DNA from: Alteromonas confluentis
Lineage (GTDB): Bacteria; Pseudomonadota; Gammaproteobacteria; Enterobacterales; Alteromonadaceae
Reading direction: 5' to 3'
Length of the DNA: 64,000 bases
NCBI RefSeq assembly: GCF_001757105.1
Contig: NZ_MDHN01000045.1
Location: forward strand, 1 to 64,000
Under the pieces are notes generated by a model, which saw only the letters and a program-made list of their open reading frames with translations, made no database searches and was not told the DNA's origin. The position numbers were made by a program, and so were the translations under genes. Numbering within the stretch: the stretch's first letter is position 1; each line of letters starts with the position of its first letter. Positions 25,582 to 34,837 of this stretch are shown one piece after another.

Positions 25582-27912
25582 ATGAACAATAACTTGTATG
25601 TCACTAAACGCAATGGCGAAAAAGAAGCTATTGAGTTAGATAAGATCCACAAAGTCATTACGTGGGCAGCAGAAGGACTCAACAATGTTTCTGTTTCCCA
25701 GGTAGAACTCAAAGCCCAGATCCAGTTTTACGACGGTATTAAAACCGGCGAGATCCACGAAACCCTGATCAAATCAGCGGCCGATCTTATTTCTACTGAT
25801 GCACCAGATTACCAATATCTTGCTGCGCGTCTCGCTATTTTCCACTTACGTAAAAAAGCATACGGCCAGTTTGAGCCGCCAAAACTTTTCGACCACGTGA
25901 AGAAAATGGTTGAGCAAGGTAAGTACGACGAACATTTGCTGTCTGACTATAGCCAGGCAGAATTCGAAGCCATGGATGATTTCCTTGATCACTGGCGTGA
26001 TATGACTTTCAGTTATGCTGCTGTTAAGCAATTGGAAGGCAAGTACCTGGTTCAGAACCGCGTTACCGGCGATATCTACGAAAGTGCGCAGTTCCTTTAC
26101 GTACTGGTTGCGGCATGTTTGTTTGCAGACTACCCGAAAGAGACCCGTCTTGATTATGTCCGTCGTTTCTACGATGCAACGTCAACATTTAAGATTTCTC
26201 TGCCAACACCTATTATGTCTGGTGTGCGTACGCCTACCCGCCAGTTCAGTTCATGCGTACTGATTGAAACTGGCGATAGCCTTGATTCTATCAACGCCAC
26301 AGCCAGTGCCATTGTGAAATACGTGAGCCAGCGTGCCGGTATCGGCGTAAATGCGGGTCGTATCCGCGCACTGGGAAGCCCAATTCGCGGTGGTGAAGCA
26401 TTCCATACTGGTTGTATACCATTCTACAAGTATTTCCAAACGGCAGTGAAAAGCTGCTCTCAGGGTGGTGTTCGTGGTGGCGCAGCTACCCTGTTCTACC
26501 CACTCTGGCACATGGAAGTAGAATCTCTGCTGGTACTTAAAAATAACCGTGGTGTCGAAGAAAACCGTGTACGTCACCTCGACTATGGTGTTCAGTTCAA
26601 CAAGCTCATGTATCAGCGCATGATGAAAGATGGCTACATTACTTTGTTCAGCCCGTCTGACGTGCCGGGCCTTTATGATGCTTTCTTCGCTGATCAGAAC
26701 AAGTTCGAAGAACTGTACATTAAATACGAACAGGACGACTCCATTCGCAAGAAGCAAATTAAAGCCATGGAACTGTTTAGCCTGTTCATGCAAGAACGTG
26801 CTTCTACGGGTCGTATTTACCTGCAAAACGTTGACCATTGTAATACGCATAGCCCATTTGATCCGGCTGTTGCTCCTGTGCGTCAAAGTAACCTGTGTCT
26901 TGAAATCGCCCTGCCGACCAAACCACTGGAACACGTGAACGATGAAAACGGTGAAATTGCCCTGTGTACACTGTCTGCGTTTAACTTAGGTGCGATTAAA
27001 TCGGTAGATGAATTTGAAGAACTGTCTGACCTTGCCGTACGTGCACTCGACAGTTTGCTGGATTACCAGGACTATCCTGTTCCAGCGGCATATCACGCAA
27101 CGATGAACCGTCGTACACTGGGTATAGGCGTAATTAACTTCGCTTACTATCTGGCGAAAAATGGCGTTAAGTACTCTGACTTCAGTGCAAATCCGTTGAT
27201 TCACCGCACATTCGAAGCCATGCAGTATCACCTGCTCAAAGCCTCTGTGAATTTGGCAAAAGAGAAAGGTGCGTGTCCGAAATTTAACGAGACGACTTAC
27301 GCCAAAGGCATTCTGCCTATCGATACTTACAAGAAGGATCTCGACGCCATTTGTAACGAACCGTTGCACATGGATTGGGAAGGCCTGCGTGCAGAGATGA
27401 TGGAGCACGGTCTGCGTAACTCTACCTTGTCTGCGCTGATGCCGTCTGAGACGTCTTCTCAGATTTCTAACGCGACAAACGGTATTGAACCACCACGTGG
27501 TCACATCTCAATTAAGTCGAGCAAAGACGGCGTGCTTAAGCAGGTTGTACCTGAGTATGAAAACCTGAAAGATGCCTACGAGCTGCTGTGGGATATTCCT
27601 TCGAACGACGGTTACCTGCAACTGGTGGGTATTATGCAGAAGTTTATCGACCAGACAATCTCTGCCAACACCAGCTATGACCCGGGCAAATACGAAAGCG
27701 GTAAAGTACCGATGAAGCTGTTGCTGAAAGATCTATTGACAGCATACAAGCTAGGTGTAAAAACCCTGTACTATCACAATACCCGTGATGGCAACACAGA
27801 CACCAGTTCTATGGAAGTTAAGCAGAGCCAAACTCAGCCCCAGAACCAACAAGCACAAACTGCTGTCATCGAAGAAGATGACGACTGTGCCGGCGGTGCA
27901 TGTAAAATCTAA
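25582..27912 (+). CDS. nrdA: Class Ia ribonucleoside-diphosphate reductase alpha subunit
   Basis: A 776-residue large subunit that reduces ribonucleoside diphosphates. The N-terminal ATP cone (about residues 1-95) gives dATP control. The catalytic barrel includes FSSCVLIETGDSLDSI, NLCLEI and the radical-transfer and substrate segments near NATNGIEPPRGHISIK. The C-terminal redox pair CAGGAC lies in a flexible acidic tail ending in CKI, as in E. coli (761 residues). The gene is followed by a hairpin (27921-27940) and then nrdB. Two NrdR-like boxes overlap its promoter. Confidence 0.98.
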   Translation: MNNNLYVTKRNGEKEAIELDKIHKVITWAAEGLNNVSVSQVELKAQIQFYDGIKTGEIHETLIKSAADLISTDAPDYQYLAARLAIFHLRKKAYGQFEPPKLFDHVKKMVEQGKYDEHLLSDYSQAEFEAMDDFLDHWRDMTFSYAAVKQLEGKYLVQNRVTGDIYESAQFLYVLVAACLFADYPKETRLDYVRRFYDATSTFKISLPTPIMSGVRTPTRQFSSCVLIETGDSLDSINATASAIVKYVSQRAGIGVNAGRIRALGSPIRGGEAFHTGCIPFYKYFQTAVKSCSQGGVRGGAATLFYPLWHMEVESLLVLKNNRGVEENRVRHLDYGVQFNKLMYQRMMKDGYITLFSPSDVPGLYDAFFADQNKFEELYIKYEQDDSIRKKQIKAMELFSLFMQERASTGRIYLQNVDHCNTHSPFDPAVAPVRQSNLCLEIALPTKPLEHVNDENGEIALCTLSAFNLGAIKSVDEFEELSDLAVRALDSLLDYQDYPVPAAYHATMNRRTLGIGVINFAYYLAKNGVKYSDFSANPLIHRTFEAMQYHLLKASVNLAKEKGACPKFNETTYAKGILPIDTYKKDLDAICNEPLHMDWEGLRAEMMEHGLRNSTLSALMPSETSSQISNATNGIEPPRGHISIKSSKDGVLKQVVPEYENLKDAYELLWDIPSNDGYLQLVGIMQKFIDQTISANTSYDPGKYESGKVPMKLLLKDLLTAYKLGVKTLYYHNTRDGNTDTSSMEVKQSQTQPQNQQAQTAVIEEDDDCAGGACKI

Positions 27913-27920
27913 CGGTATTA

Positions 27921-27940
27921 GCCAGGACGCATGTCCTGGC
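27921..27940 (+). other. Hairpin between nrdA and nrdB
   Basis: A perfect 8-bp stem (GCCAGGAC / GTCCTGGC) with a GCAT loop lies in the 70-nt gap. There is no T run, so it more likely tunes mRNA stability and the NrdA:NrdB ratio than stops transcription. Confidence 0.55.
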
Positions 27941-27982
27941 ATTCGCTTTCTAACCGGTAATAAATCGAGCTAAATTGCAGTT

Positions 27983-29113
27983 ATGAAATATACAACGTTT
28001 AATCAACAAAGCGTCAATCCTCTCGTAGAACCTATGTTTTTCGGTAACCCTGTTAACGTGGCCCGTTACGATCAACAAAAACACAGCATCTTCGAGAAGT
28101 TGATTGAAAAGCAAATCAGTTTCTTCTGGCGTCCTGAAGAAGTCGATGTAACTCGTGACCGCGTGGACTTTCAGAAGCTGACTGAACCAGAGCAGCATAT
28201 TTTTATTTCAAATTTGAAATATCAAACGCTGCTCGACTCAGTTCAAGGCCGTAGTCCTAATATCGCATTTCTGCCCATCGTTTCATTACCGGAACTGGAA
28301 ACCTGGATCGAAACCTGGTCTTTCTTTGAGACTATTCACTCGCGTTCTTACACGCACATTCTGCGTAATCTGTTTTCTGATCCCAGTTCAATATTTGAAG
28401 ACATTGTGGTTAATGAGCAGATCAAACGCCGTGCCGCAGATATCTCCCGTTATTACGACGACCTCATCTTCCACACTCAGCTTTGGCAAACCCAGGGCGA
28501 AGGCGTTCACACTGTCGATGGTGAAGTGTACGAAGTGAATATGCGTGTACTGAAGAAGAAAATGTACTTGTGTATGAACTCGGTTAACGCGTTGGAAGCT
28601 GTGCGATTCTATGTGTCATTTGCTTGTACCTTTGCGTTTGCTGAACGAGAACTAATGGAAGGTAATGCGAAAATCATCCGTCTTATTGCTCGTGATGAGA
28701 ACCTGCATTTGTCCTCCACACAGCATATTCTTAACCTGTGGGCCCGAGGCAAAGATGATCCTGAAATGGCTGAAATTGCCGCAGAGTGTCATGAAGAAGC
28801 ACGTCAAATCTTTATCAGTGCTGTAGAGCAGGAAAAGGAATGGGCAGATTACCTGTTCAAAAACGGCTCAATGATTGGCATGAATAAAGAAATTCTGTGT
28901 CAGTATGTGGAATACATCGCGAATCAGCGAATGACTGCCATTGGCTTCGAAGCGCCGTATGAAGTAAAGAGTAATCCACTTCCCTGGATGAACAATTACC
29001 TCAATTCCGATAACGTTCAGGTAGCACCTCAGGAATCTGAAATCAGCTCCTATCTGGTAGGACAAATCGACTCTTCCGTAAGTGAAGACGATTTCGCCGA
29101 TTTCGAACTGTAA
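27983..29113 (+). CDS. nrdB: Class Ia ribonucleotide reductase beta subunit
   Basis: A 376-residue diiron protein that holds the tyrosyl radical for NrdA. The radical tyrosine is Tyr123 in HSRSYTHILR. Iron ligands are seen in ETWSFFETIH, in the VNEQIKRRAAD helix and in the RDENLHLSSTQHIL helix. The C-terminal tail (SEDDFADFEL) is the segment that docks into NrdA. Length equals E. coli NrdB (376). It lies between nrdA and the ferredoxin gene yfaE. Confidence 0.98.
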   Translation: MKYTTFNQQSVNPLVEPMFFGNPVNVARYDQQKHSIFEKLIEKQISFFWRPEEVDVTRDRVDFQKLTEPEQHIFISNLKYQTLLDSVQGRSPNIAFLPIVSLPELETWIETWSFFETIHSRSYTHILRNLFSDPSSIFEDIVVNEQIKRRAADISRYYDDLIFHTQLWQTQGEGVHTVDGEVYEVNMRVLKKKMYLCMNSVNALEAVRFYVSFACTFAFAERELMEGNAKIIRLIARDENLHLSSTQHILNLWARGKDDPEMAEIAAECHEEARQIFISAVEQEKEWADYLFKNGSMIGMNKEILCQYVEYIANQRMTAIGFEAPYEVKSNPLPWMNNYLNSDNVQVAPQESEISSYLVGQIDSSVSEDDFADFEL

Positions 29114-29127
29114 GCTTCCCATCGCGA

Positions 29128-29400
29128 ATGGGAAAACCCGACACCACACTTCGCATCGACGTTGTCGATGTGGGGTGTGTTGATGCCATTTCCGATAAGA
29201 CTCTGCTTGAATGTTTAGAACATGCTGGCGTGGAATGTCACTTTAATTGTCGTGATGGATTTTGTGGTGCCTGCCGCACAAAGCTAATTAGTGGTGAAGT
29301 CAGTTATACTGTCGATCCCCTCGCCTTCATCGATGACGATGAAATTCTTCCCTGTTGCTGCAAGCCTCTGACCAATTTGAAAATTGACGTACCACTTTAA
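29128..29400 (+). CDS. yfaE: 2Fe-2S ferredoxin YfaE
   Basis: A 90-residue plant-type 2Fe-2S ferredoxin. The cluster ligands are in FNCRDGFCGACRTKL plus a cysteine near the C-terminus in ILPCCCKPL. YfaE supplies electrons to maintain and regenerate the diferric-tyrosyl cofactor of NrdB. Its position 14 nt behind nrdB repeats the E. coli nrdA-nrdB-yfaE order. A strong terminator ends the operon right after it. Confidence 0.95.
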   Translation: MGKPDTTLRIDVVDVGCVDAISDKTLLECLEHAGVECHFNCRDGFCGACRTKLISGEVSYTVDPLAFIDDDEILPCCCKPLTNLKIDVPL

Positions 29401-29404
29401 TCGA

Positions 29405-29443
29405 AAAAAAGCCCGCAATTGGCTGACCAATGCGGGCTTTTTT
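29405..29443. terminator. Terminator after yfaE
   Basis: The main stem AAAAAAGCCCGCA / TGCGGCTTTTTT-type arms (29405-29417 and 29431-29443) is extended by TTGG/CCAA and closed by a CTGA loop. It can also serve the convergent lipoprotein gene. Confidence 0.9.
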
Positions 29444-29464
29444 GATTAATGGCAGCAAAGATTA

Positions 29465-29767
29465 TTAGCAATCCTTGTCTTCTAAGTCCATTTTCTCTTT
29501 CATTTTTTCGCAATTGTCTTCAATGGCGTTGCCTGCGTCATCAGCCCAGTCTTCTGCCTTATCCGCCGCATCTTCAGCAAAATCTTCAGTTTTATCCGCT
29601 AAGTCTGACGCGGCATTTTTTGCGTCATCCATCATTTCACTGGCTGCACCTTTCATTTTGCTCATTGATTCTTCAGTTTGCTCTTGCTTCTCTTCACTAC
29701 AAGCACCCAGTACACAGGTAAACAAACCGATACAGGCAATCGTTGATAACTGTTTTACTATTTTCAC
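29465..29767 (-). CDS. Small acidic lipoprotein, unknown function
   Basis: A 100-residue protein with a lipoprotein signal peptide: a hydrophobic stretch ending in the lipobox LGAC (cysteine 23) and then SEEKQEQ. The mature part is very rich in Ala, Asp, Glu and Lys in repeats such as DLADKTEDFAEDAADKAEDWADDAG, with a heptad-like spacing that suggests an amphipathic helix or coiled coil. Two further cysteines lie near the end. I do not recognise a named family; similar short lipoproteins are common in marine gammaproteobacteria. It lies alone between the nrd operon (convergent) and efpL (same strand, 79 nt upstream). Confidence 0.75.
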   Translation of the reverse strand: MKIVKQLSTIACIGLFTCVLGACSEEKQEQTEESMSKMKGAASEMMDDAKNAASDLADKTEDFAEDAADKAEDWADDAGNAIEDNCEKMKEKMDLEDKDC

Positions 29768-29846
29768 AGGAATTTCCTTTTACTCGTTAAAATTAAACAG
29801 AAACCGCTCGTGGCTCCTGCCGTTAAAATACGTTTCGTTAAAATGA

Positions 29847-30419
29847 TTACTTGTCAGCCCGACTCTGAAACTTACGTTCTTCAGTATTGATTTTGATCCA
29901 CTCACCAGTACTGATGTACTCAGGGACTTGTACGACTAAACCCGTAGAAAGTTTGGCCGGCTTGGTACGCGAAGTCGCTGATGCACCTTTGATTGACGGA
30001 TCGGTTTCAACTACTTCCAACTCCACACTCATTGGTAAGTCCAACGCTACTGGCACTTCACTCACAACCAATACTTGAATACCGTCTGTTTCTTCATTAA
30101 TAAATAATGCTTCATCAGCGATGCTGTCTTTATTCAGATGATAAGGTGTGTAATCTTCCTTATCCATAAACACATATTCTTCGCCATCGATATACGAAAA
30201 CATGGCTGGGCGTCGAACTAAATCGGCCATTTCCAGCATGTCGGAGTCCTTAAAGGTCTCATCGTACTTGGCACCACTTACTACGTCGTACATGCGCATA
30301 CGATAGATACTGCCACCGGCACGGCCCTGTGGCACGGAACGCTCTATGTCACGAACAATACAGGTCTTTCCATCGAAAATAATCGTATTATTCTTTTTTA
30401 TTTCACTTGCCTTAGGCAT
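29847..30419 (-). CDS. efpL: Elongation factor P-like protein EfpL (YeiP)
   Basis: A 190-residue three-domain protein of the EF-P family, YeiP/EfpL subgroup. It resembles E. coli YeiP throughout: MPKASEIKKNNTIIFDGK, YVFMDKEDYTPY, IKGASATSRTKPAKLSTGL and QVPEYISTGEWI. The domain I loop that reaches the peptidyl transferase centre reads VPQGRAGGSIYR, with arginine and no EF-P-type modified lysine, which agrees with EfpL acting without EpmA modification. EfpL relieves ribosome stalling at certain proline-containing motifs. It is divergent from the LysE exporter gene. Confidence 0.92.
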   Translation of the reverse strand: MPKASEIKKNNTIIFDGKTCIVRDIERSVPQGRAGGSIYRMRMYDVVSGAKYDETFKDSDMLEMADLVRRPAMFSYIDGEEYVFMDKEDYTPYHLNKDSIADEALFINEETDGIQVLVVSEVPVALDLPMSVELEVVETDPSIKGASATSRTKPAKLSTGLVVQVPEYISTGEWIKINTEERKFQSRADK

Positions 30420-30656
30420 GGCGATTTCCTGTAAATGAGAGTCAGGCGAAAATACCTGATAAACAATTCCAGTTGGTATTTTCCGCCATTTCGCTTTGCT
30501 TAGAAAGCAGTTTTATTATTATCAATCCTTAATACTGTTTTAACCACATTGGATTTTCAATATTACACATTGATAGCAGAAATTAATCAGAAATATTTTT
30601 GCCTGAATGGTCAAATTCTGGCATCGTCTACGCCCGTTATTTAAGGAAATCTGTTT

Positions 30657-31271
30657 ATGACCTGGGCCGTCTTGTCCGTTTTTATCCCAACATTCTTCTT
30701 TGTGTCTGTTACACCGGGTATGTGTATGACAATGGCCATGACATTGGGAATGAGTATTGGTGTTAAGCGTGCACTGTGGATGATGCTCGGCGAATTAATT
30801 GGGGTTGGTTTAGTCGCCACGCTCTCTGCAATCGGCGTAGCGGCATTACTATTAAATTATCCTACTTTATTTTCTGTTCTCAAACTCATTGGTGCTGCCT
30901 ATTTGGCTTATACCGGTATTCAAATGTGGCTGTCCCGCGGAAAAATGGCCCTTACATCAGAAGAAACCCAGCCCGCAAGTCGTACAGCGTTAATCTCTCA
31001 AGGATTTATCACCGCCATCGCCAACCCCAAGGGATGGGCATTTTTTGTCGCATTATTGCCTCCGTTTCTTAAATCGGAGCAACCGTTGGCCGAGCAACTC
31101 ATAACGTTAGTCGCCATAATCCTCACGTTAGAATTTAGCTGTTTATTAATTTATGCGTCAGGTGGCCGTTCGCTACGAACGTTACTGCTGCAGAGCGGTA
31201 ATGTGCGTGTGATGAACAGAATTGCCGGCAGCTTAATGATTGGCGTAGGTGCCTGGTTAGCGCTTAGCTAG
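30657..31271 (+). CDS. LysE/RhtB family amino acid exporter
   Basis: A 204-residue inner-membrane protein with about six hydrophobic segments and the LysE-family opening VTPGMCMTMAMTLGMSIG, then GAAYLAYTGIQMWLSRGK and FITAIANPKGWAFFVALLPP. Members export amino acids such as lysine, threonine, homoserine or leucine by proton exchange; the substrate cannot be told from sequence. AAGGAAA lies before the ATG. It stands alone between efpL (divergent) and a prepilin gene. Confidence 0.88.
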   Translation: MTWAVLSVFIPTFFFVSVTPGMCMTMAMTLGMSIGVKRALWMMLGELIGVGLVATLSAIGVAALLLNYPTLFSVLKLIGAAYLAYTGIQMWLSRGKMALTSEETQPASRTALISQGFITAIANPKGWAFFVALLPPFLKSEQPLAEQLITLVAIILTLEFSCLLIYASGGRSLRTLLLQSGNVRVMNRIAGSLMIGVGAWLALS

Positions 31272-31415
31272 TTCTTTTATCTAACTGATAAACCTGCTTA
31301 ATTATGTGTGCGGATACCTGTAAACGTGTCTGCATAACTGTCACACCGGTTTTCAGATTGCTCACAGAAAAACATTAATCTACGATTAAAGTTCCTGAAT
31401 TATTACGAAATTATC

Positions 31416-31967
31416 ATGTTGAAAACAAATCGTTATGCCCAGGGCTTTACCCTCATAGAACTCATTATTGTTATTATTATTCTTGGTGTTCTTGCCGTTA
31501 CTGCAGCGCCTCGCTTCATTGACCTATCTGACGATGCCAATGATGCTGTAACGAATTCAATGATGGCGGGTTTCAAATCTGGCCTGACCTTGATGAATGC
31601 GAAGTATATGATCAGACGCACATCGCCCATTATGATCAATGGCCAGTCTGTGACGTTCTCTGATAATGGCTGGCCGAAAGGCTCGACAAACGACAGCGCG
31701 GGTTGTGCTGAATTATGGTCAAATGTGTTTGCTGATCCGCAGCCTGTAAACGTAATGAATGATTTCGGTTCAGCAATGACAGCAGGTTGGAATACGGTTT
31801 ACTATGCTGATTCCAGTGCTGAAGTGTGCGCGTACTTGAAAAGTAGTTCCGCAGGAACGCTTTCTGGCTATTCCGCCCCTTATTTCGTTTACTTTATTAG
31901 CGATACTAATTATCCCGCGTATGGCTATGAAGGTAGTCCCGGCCAGGTGAAAATGTACAATTTGTAA
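31416..31967 (+). CDS. Orphan type IV pilin-like protein (MSHA-like)
   Basis: A 183-residue prepilin with a short basic leader cut by a PilD-type peptidase at G10/F11 (GFTLIELIIVIIILGVLAV). The glutamate at mature position 5 is present. The globular domain holds two cysteines (in SAGCAELW and AEVCAYL) that could form the usual disulfide loop. The N-terminal helix continues with TAAPRFIDLSDDANDAV, a pattern common in MSHA pilins and general-secretion pseudopilins. No assembly ATPase, platform or secretin gene is nearby, so it must use machinery encoded elsewhere. Confidence 0.85.
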   Translation: MLKTNRYAQGFTLIELIIVIIILGVLAVTAAPRFIDLSDDANDAVTNSMMAGFKSGLTLMNAKYMIRRTSPIMINGQSVTFSDNGWPKGSTNDSAGCAELWSNVFADPQPVNVMNDFGSAMTAGWNTVYYADSSAEVCAYLKSSSAGTLSGYSAPYFVYFISDTNYPAYGYEGSPGQVKMYNL

Positions 31968-32001
31968 CCCCACTTGCTCAGAAAGCGTGAATCAAGGCAT
32001 G

Positions 32002-32844
32002 TCAATTTACGCTTCTTTTGCTTTTAATGACTAACACGATACCACCGATTATCGCCAAACTGGCAAGTACGATGCGTATTGTGATTGTTTCGTTAAGGAA
32101 CAACCATCCCATAAAAGTGGCGATTACCGGTACACTGAGTTGTAACGTAGCTGCATTGGTGGCTTTTAGCTCGGGCAACACAAAGTACCACAGCGCATAG
32201 CCCAACCCCGAGGCGATGGCGCCCGAAAGCACGCCATAAATGATGCCTGGATCTGACATGGAAAAAGGTTCAGCCATCACCAAGAACAAGACAACTGCAA
32301 AAGGTGTCGTACGCAAGAAATTCCCTGACGTCATCAAAAGCGGCGCCGCAACCCCCTTGCCCAAAATGGAATAAACGCCCCAACTCACGCCCGCCAGGAT
32401 CATAAGTGAGGCAGACACGAGCGGTGGCGCAGTAACACCTGGCAATACCAGATATACCAGCCCGCAAAACGCGATGAGAAAGCCTGCTGATTGCGCCATT
32501 GAAAACCGTTCACCGCGGAAGAAGCCAATTCCAATCATGGTAATTTGTACCGCACCAAATAGCAGCAGTGCTCCCGTGCCCGTTGTTACATGTTGGTAAG
32601 CGAATGAAAAACCCGCTGCATAGCAAAACAGTGCAATAGCGCCTGCCCAGCTACCCTGCCTTGCCGGCTTGTGCCCTTTGAATTGGATAAATAGACTGAG
32701 AATAAGTGCACCGCTGAGCAACCTAACAAATGTGAATGTTGCGGGACCAATGTCGGTCTCGACCAGCGCCATACGACAGAGTAAAGAATTAGCGGCGAAC
32801 GCTATCATGGCAAGACAGGCAAACAGGTATGTGGATACTGGCAT
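32002..32844 (-). CDS. EamA/DMT family transporter
   Basis: A 280-residue membrane protein with about ten hydrophobic segments arranged as two EamA repeats (about residues 4-130 and 142-274). The repeats show the usual small-residue helices, such as AGVSWGVYSILGKG and ALWYFVLPELKATNAATLQLSVPVIATFMGW. The family exports or imports small metabolites; the substrate is unknown. It is convergent with the prepilin gene and separated from purC by a terminator, so it is probably monocistronic. Confidence 0.88.
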   Translation of the reverse strand: MPVSTYLFACLAMIAFAANSLLCRMALVETDIGPATFTFVRLLSGALILSLFIQFKGHKPARQGSWAGAIALFCYAAGFSFAYQHVTTGTGALLLFGAVQITMIGIGFFRGERFSMAQSAGFLIAFCGLVYLVLPGVTAPPLVSASLMILAGVSWGVYSILGKGVAAPLLMTSGNFLRTTPFAVVLFLVMAEPFSMSDPGIIYGVLSGAIASGLGYALWYFVLPELKATNAATLQLSVPVIATFMGWLFLNETITIRIVLASLAIIGGIVLVIKSKRSVN

Positions 32845-32936
32845 GTAAATCTCCCTGATATTTTACTCACCTTCCCACGAAGAAATTATAATGACAATGC
32901 TACTAAGGCACTGTTTGCTAAAAAATTGTAAAAATA

Positions 32937-32963
32937 AAAAAAGCACCCGAAGGTGCTTTTTTT
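32937..32963 (-). terminator. Terminator after purC
   Basis: An 11-bp stem (AAAAAAGCACC / GGTGCTTTTTT) with a CGAA loop lies 15 nt after the purC stop. Confidence 0.9.
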
Positions 32964-32977
32964 CAAAATTGCTTTTA

Positions 32978-33697
32978 TTAAAGTGTCAGGCCTAAACGCT
33001 CAGCAACTTCGATATAGGTTTCAACAACTGAACCTAACCCTTGACGGAAACGGTCTTTGTCCATTTTCTTACGGGTTTCTTTATCCCATAAGCGACAACC
33101 ATCCGGGCTGAATTCATCGCCGAGAATAATGTTGCCATCGGCGTCGAGGCCAAACTCAAGTTTGTAGTCGACCAGAATCATACCGCCTTCATCGAACAAT
33201 GCTTTAAGCACATCGTTCACAGCGAATGTTAAGCGCTTCATTTCAGCGATTTGCGCTTCAGTGGCCCAACCGAAGGCTGTGATGTGGTAATCGTTGACCA
33301 TAGGGTCATGCAGCGCATCATTTTTGAGGAAGAACTCAAAAATTGGCTTATCATTCAGCATTAACCCTTCTTCAACACCCAGACGGCGAACCAGTGAACC
33401 CGCTGCAACATTTCTTACAACACATTCAACCGGGATCATATCCAGTTTCTTAACCAAAGAGTCGGTGTCAGACAGCAGAGCTTCTACCTGGGTAGAGATA
33501 CCCGCTTCTTCCAGCTTGGTCATGATGAAGTGATTAAACTTGTTGTTCACCTCGCCCTTACGGTCGAGTTGCTCAATCTTTTCACCGTCAAATGCCGATG
33601 TGTCATTTCTGAACTCAAGGATCAGTTTTTCACTGTCGTCAGTGAGATATACCGTTTTCGCTTTACCGCGGTACAGTTCTTCGCGCTTTTCCATCAT
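32978..33697 (-). CDS. purC: SAICAR synthase
   Basis: A 239-residue enzyme that ligates CAIR with aspartate in purine synthesis. Diagnostic segments are ELYRGKAKTVY, LEFRNDTSAFDGEK, the VECVVRNVAAGSLVRR substrate region and ILVDYKLEFG with LGDEFSPDGCRLWD. Length fits bacterial PurC. Three start codons lie together (TTG 33700, ATG 33697, ATG 33694); an upstream CGAGA fits either ATG, and 33697 is chosen. It starts 12 nt after bamC, giving the dapA-bamC-purC order of E. coli. Confidence 0.97.
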   Translation of the reverse strand: MMEKREELYRGKAKTVYLTDDSEKLILEFRNDTSAFDGEKIEQLDRKGEVNNKFNHFIMTKLEEAGISTQVEALLSDTDSLVKKLDMIPVECVVRNVAAGSLVRRLGVEEGLMLNDKPIFEFFLKNDALHDPMVNDYHITAFGWATEAQIAEMKRLTFAVNDVLKALFDEGGMILVDYKLEFGLDADGNIILGDEFSPDGCRLWDKETRKKMDKDRFRQGLGSVVETYIEVAERLGLTL

Positions 33698-33709
33698 CAA
33701 TCTCGAAAT

Positions 33710-34825
33710 TTAGATATCCAGGTTATCTTCTGTCATTACACGAGCAAATTGGTCGTATAAGTCAGCAACCTGATTAGGTTCAAACGGTTCACTCTCATCG
33801 TTCATGAAAGTAATGCTCGTTTTGTTTTCGCCAATGGCCTGAACTTTCAAACGATACTCACCCTTTTCAAGCAGATCTTTATCGTCAGAAAATAGTCCAC
33901 TCCACCAACCGCTGTCTTCATCATTATAGGAAACAAACAGCAGTCCAGTTGATTTGTCTAAATCTTTAACGTCGAAGCCCATCTTACGTAAAACGAGTAA
34001 CATTCTGGGCCACGCAATATCGTATTGTGCATCAACAACATAGGCTGGCGCGCCATCGCCGTCGAAGCCCATTTCGATGTTCAAACCACTACGGATTTGC
34101 GCAATACGTTTGCTTTCGTCTAATTTAATCTGATACTCGTAGTGACCAAGCACTTCATTAAGAATACCAATCTCTTCACGGCGTTCTGTCATTTCGTTGA
34201 TCGATGCAAGTGTTTCGGCATCACCAGACGAAGACTTCATTTTGTAGTCATCTAAGCTAGCGCTTAACGCTGCAGAGCGACCATGCGCTTTTACGTCGAG
34301 TTGGAAAACAAATCGGCGAGAAACTTCCGATGTTTTAGCATCAGAAAAATCGTACCAGGAGTCATCAGAAACGATACGCTCTACCGTCCAGTCGGTCACC
34401 AGTTTTCCTGCTGCTTTATCGAAGCTTTCGACACCTATTTGCTTTTCTTCTAAAAAGCTCAGTACGGTGTCCCAAATAGCATCTTCTAACGGCTTGCTGT
34501 CGTCGACCTGATCAAAAACCACAACGGCTGAATCGCTGCCTTCTTCAACTCGTGAACCAGCAACGAGGGGCAAAACCAGTGCGGGTGATTGCACTGAGAG
34601 ACTACGTCCAATCAAATTGTTGTCTGCACCGTCACCGACATTAGGTAACTCATACTGCTGACTAAATTCAGGTGAATCGAGCCCTTCAGGCACTTTTACA
34701 GAAGCGCGTTGGGATACGTCAAGATAGTCGTAACTGCCTGAAGCCGTTTGATAATCTTGTTGGCTTGAACAACCTGCCAGGGCCAATACAGACAGGCCAC
34801 TTAGCAAAGCCAGTGTGTTTTTCAT
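33710..34825 (-). CDS. bamC: Outer membrane assembly lipoprotein BamC
   Basis: A 371-residue lipoprotein component of the BAM complex that inserts beta-barrel proteins. A signal peptide ends in LALAGCSSQQ with the lipid-carrying cysteine at 19. The family's disordered N-terminal arm precedes two helix-grip domains (about residues 115-235 and 250-365). It lies between dapA (upstream, 12-nt gap) and purC (downstream), the conserved dapA-bamC-purC arrangement. It is longer than some homologues (E. coli 344) but within range. Confidence 0.95.
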   Translation of the reverse strand: MKNTLALLSGLSVLALAGCSSQQDYQTASGSYDYLDVSQRASVKVPEGLDSPEFSQQYELPNVGDGADNNLIGRSLSVQSPALVLPLVAGSRVEEGSDSAVVVFDQVDDSKPLEDAIWDTVLSFLEEKQIGVESFDKAAGKLVTDWTVERIVSDDSWYDFSDAKTSEVSRRFVFQLDVKAHGRSAALSASLDDYKMKSSSGDAETLASINEMTERREEIGILNEVLGHYEYQIKLDESKRIAQIRSGLNIEMGFDGDGAPAYVVDAQYDIAWPRMLLVLRKMGFDVKDLDKSTGLLFVSYNDEDSGWWSGLFSDDKDLLEKGEYRLKVQAIGENKTSITFMNDESEPFEPNQVADLYDQFARVMTEDNLDI

Positions 34826-34837
34826 CGGAAATCCTTC

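Noticed and set aside
26251..26934. 227-codon open frame opposite nrdA
   Set aside because: Antisense shadow of a conserved gene; the product looks like no known family. The same applies to the frame at 26986-27504.
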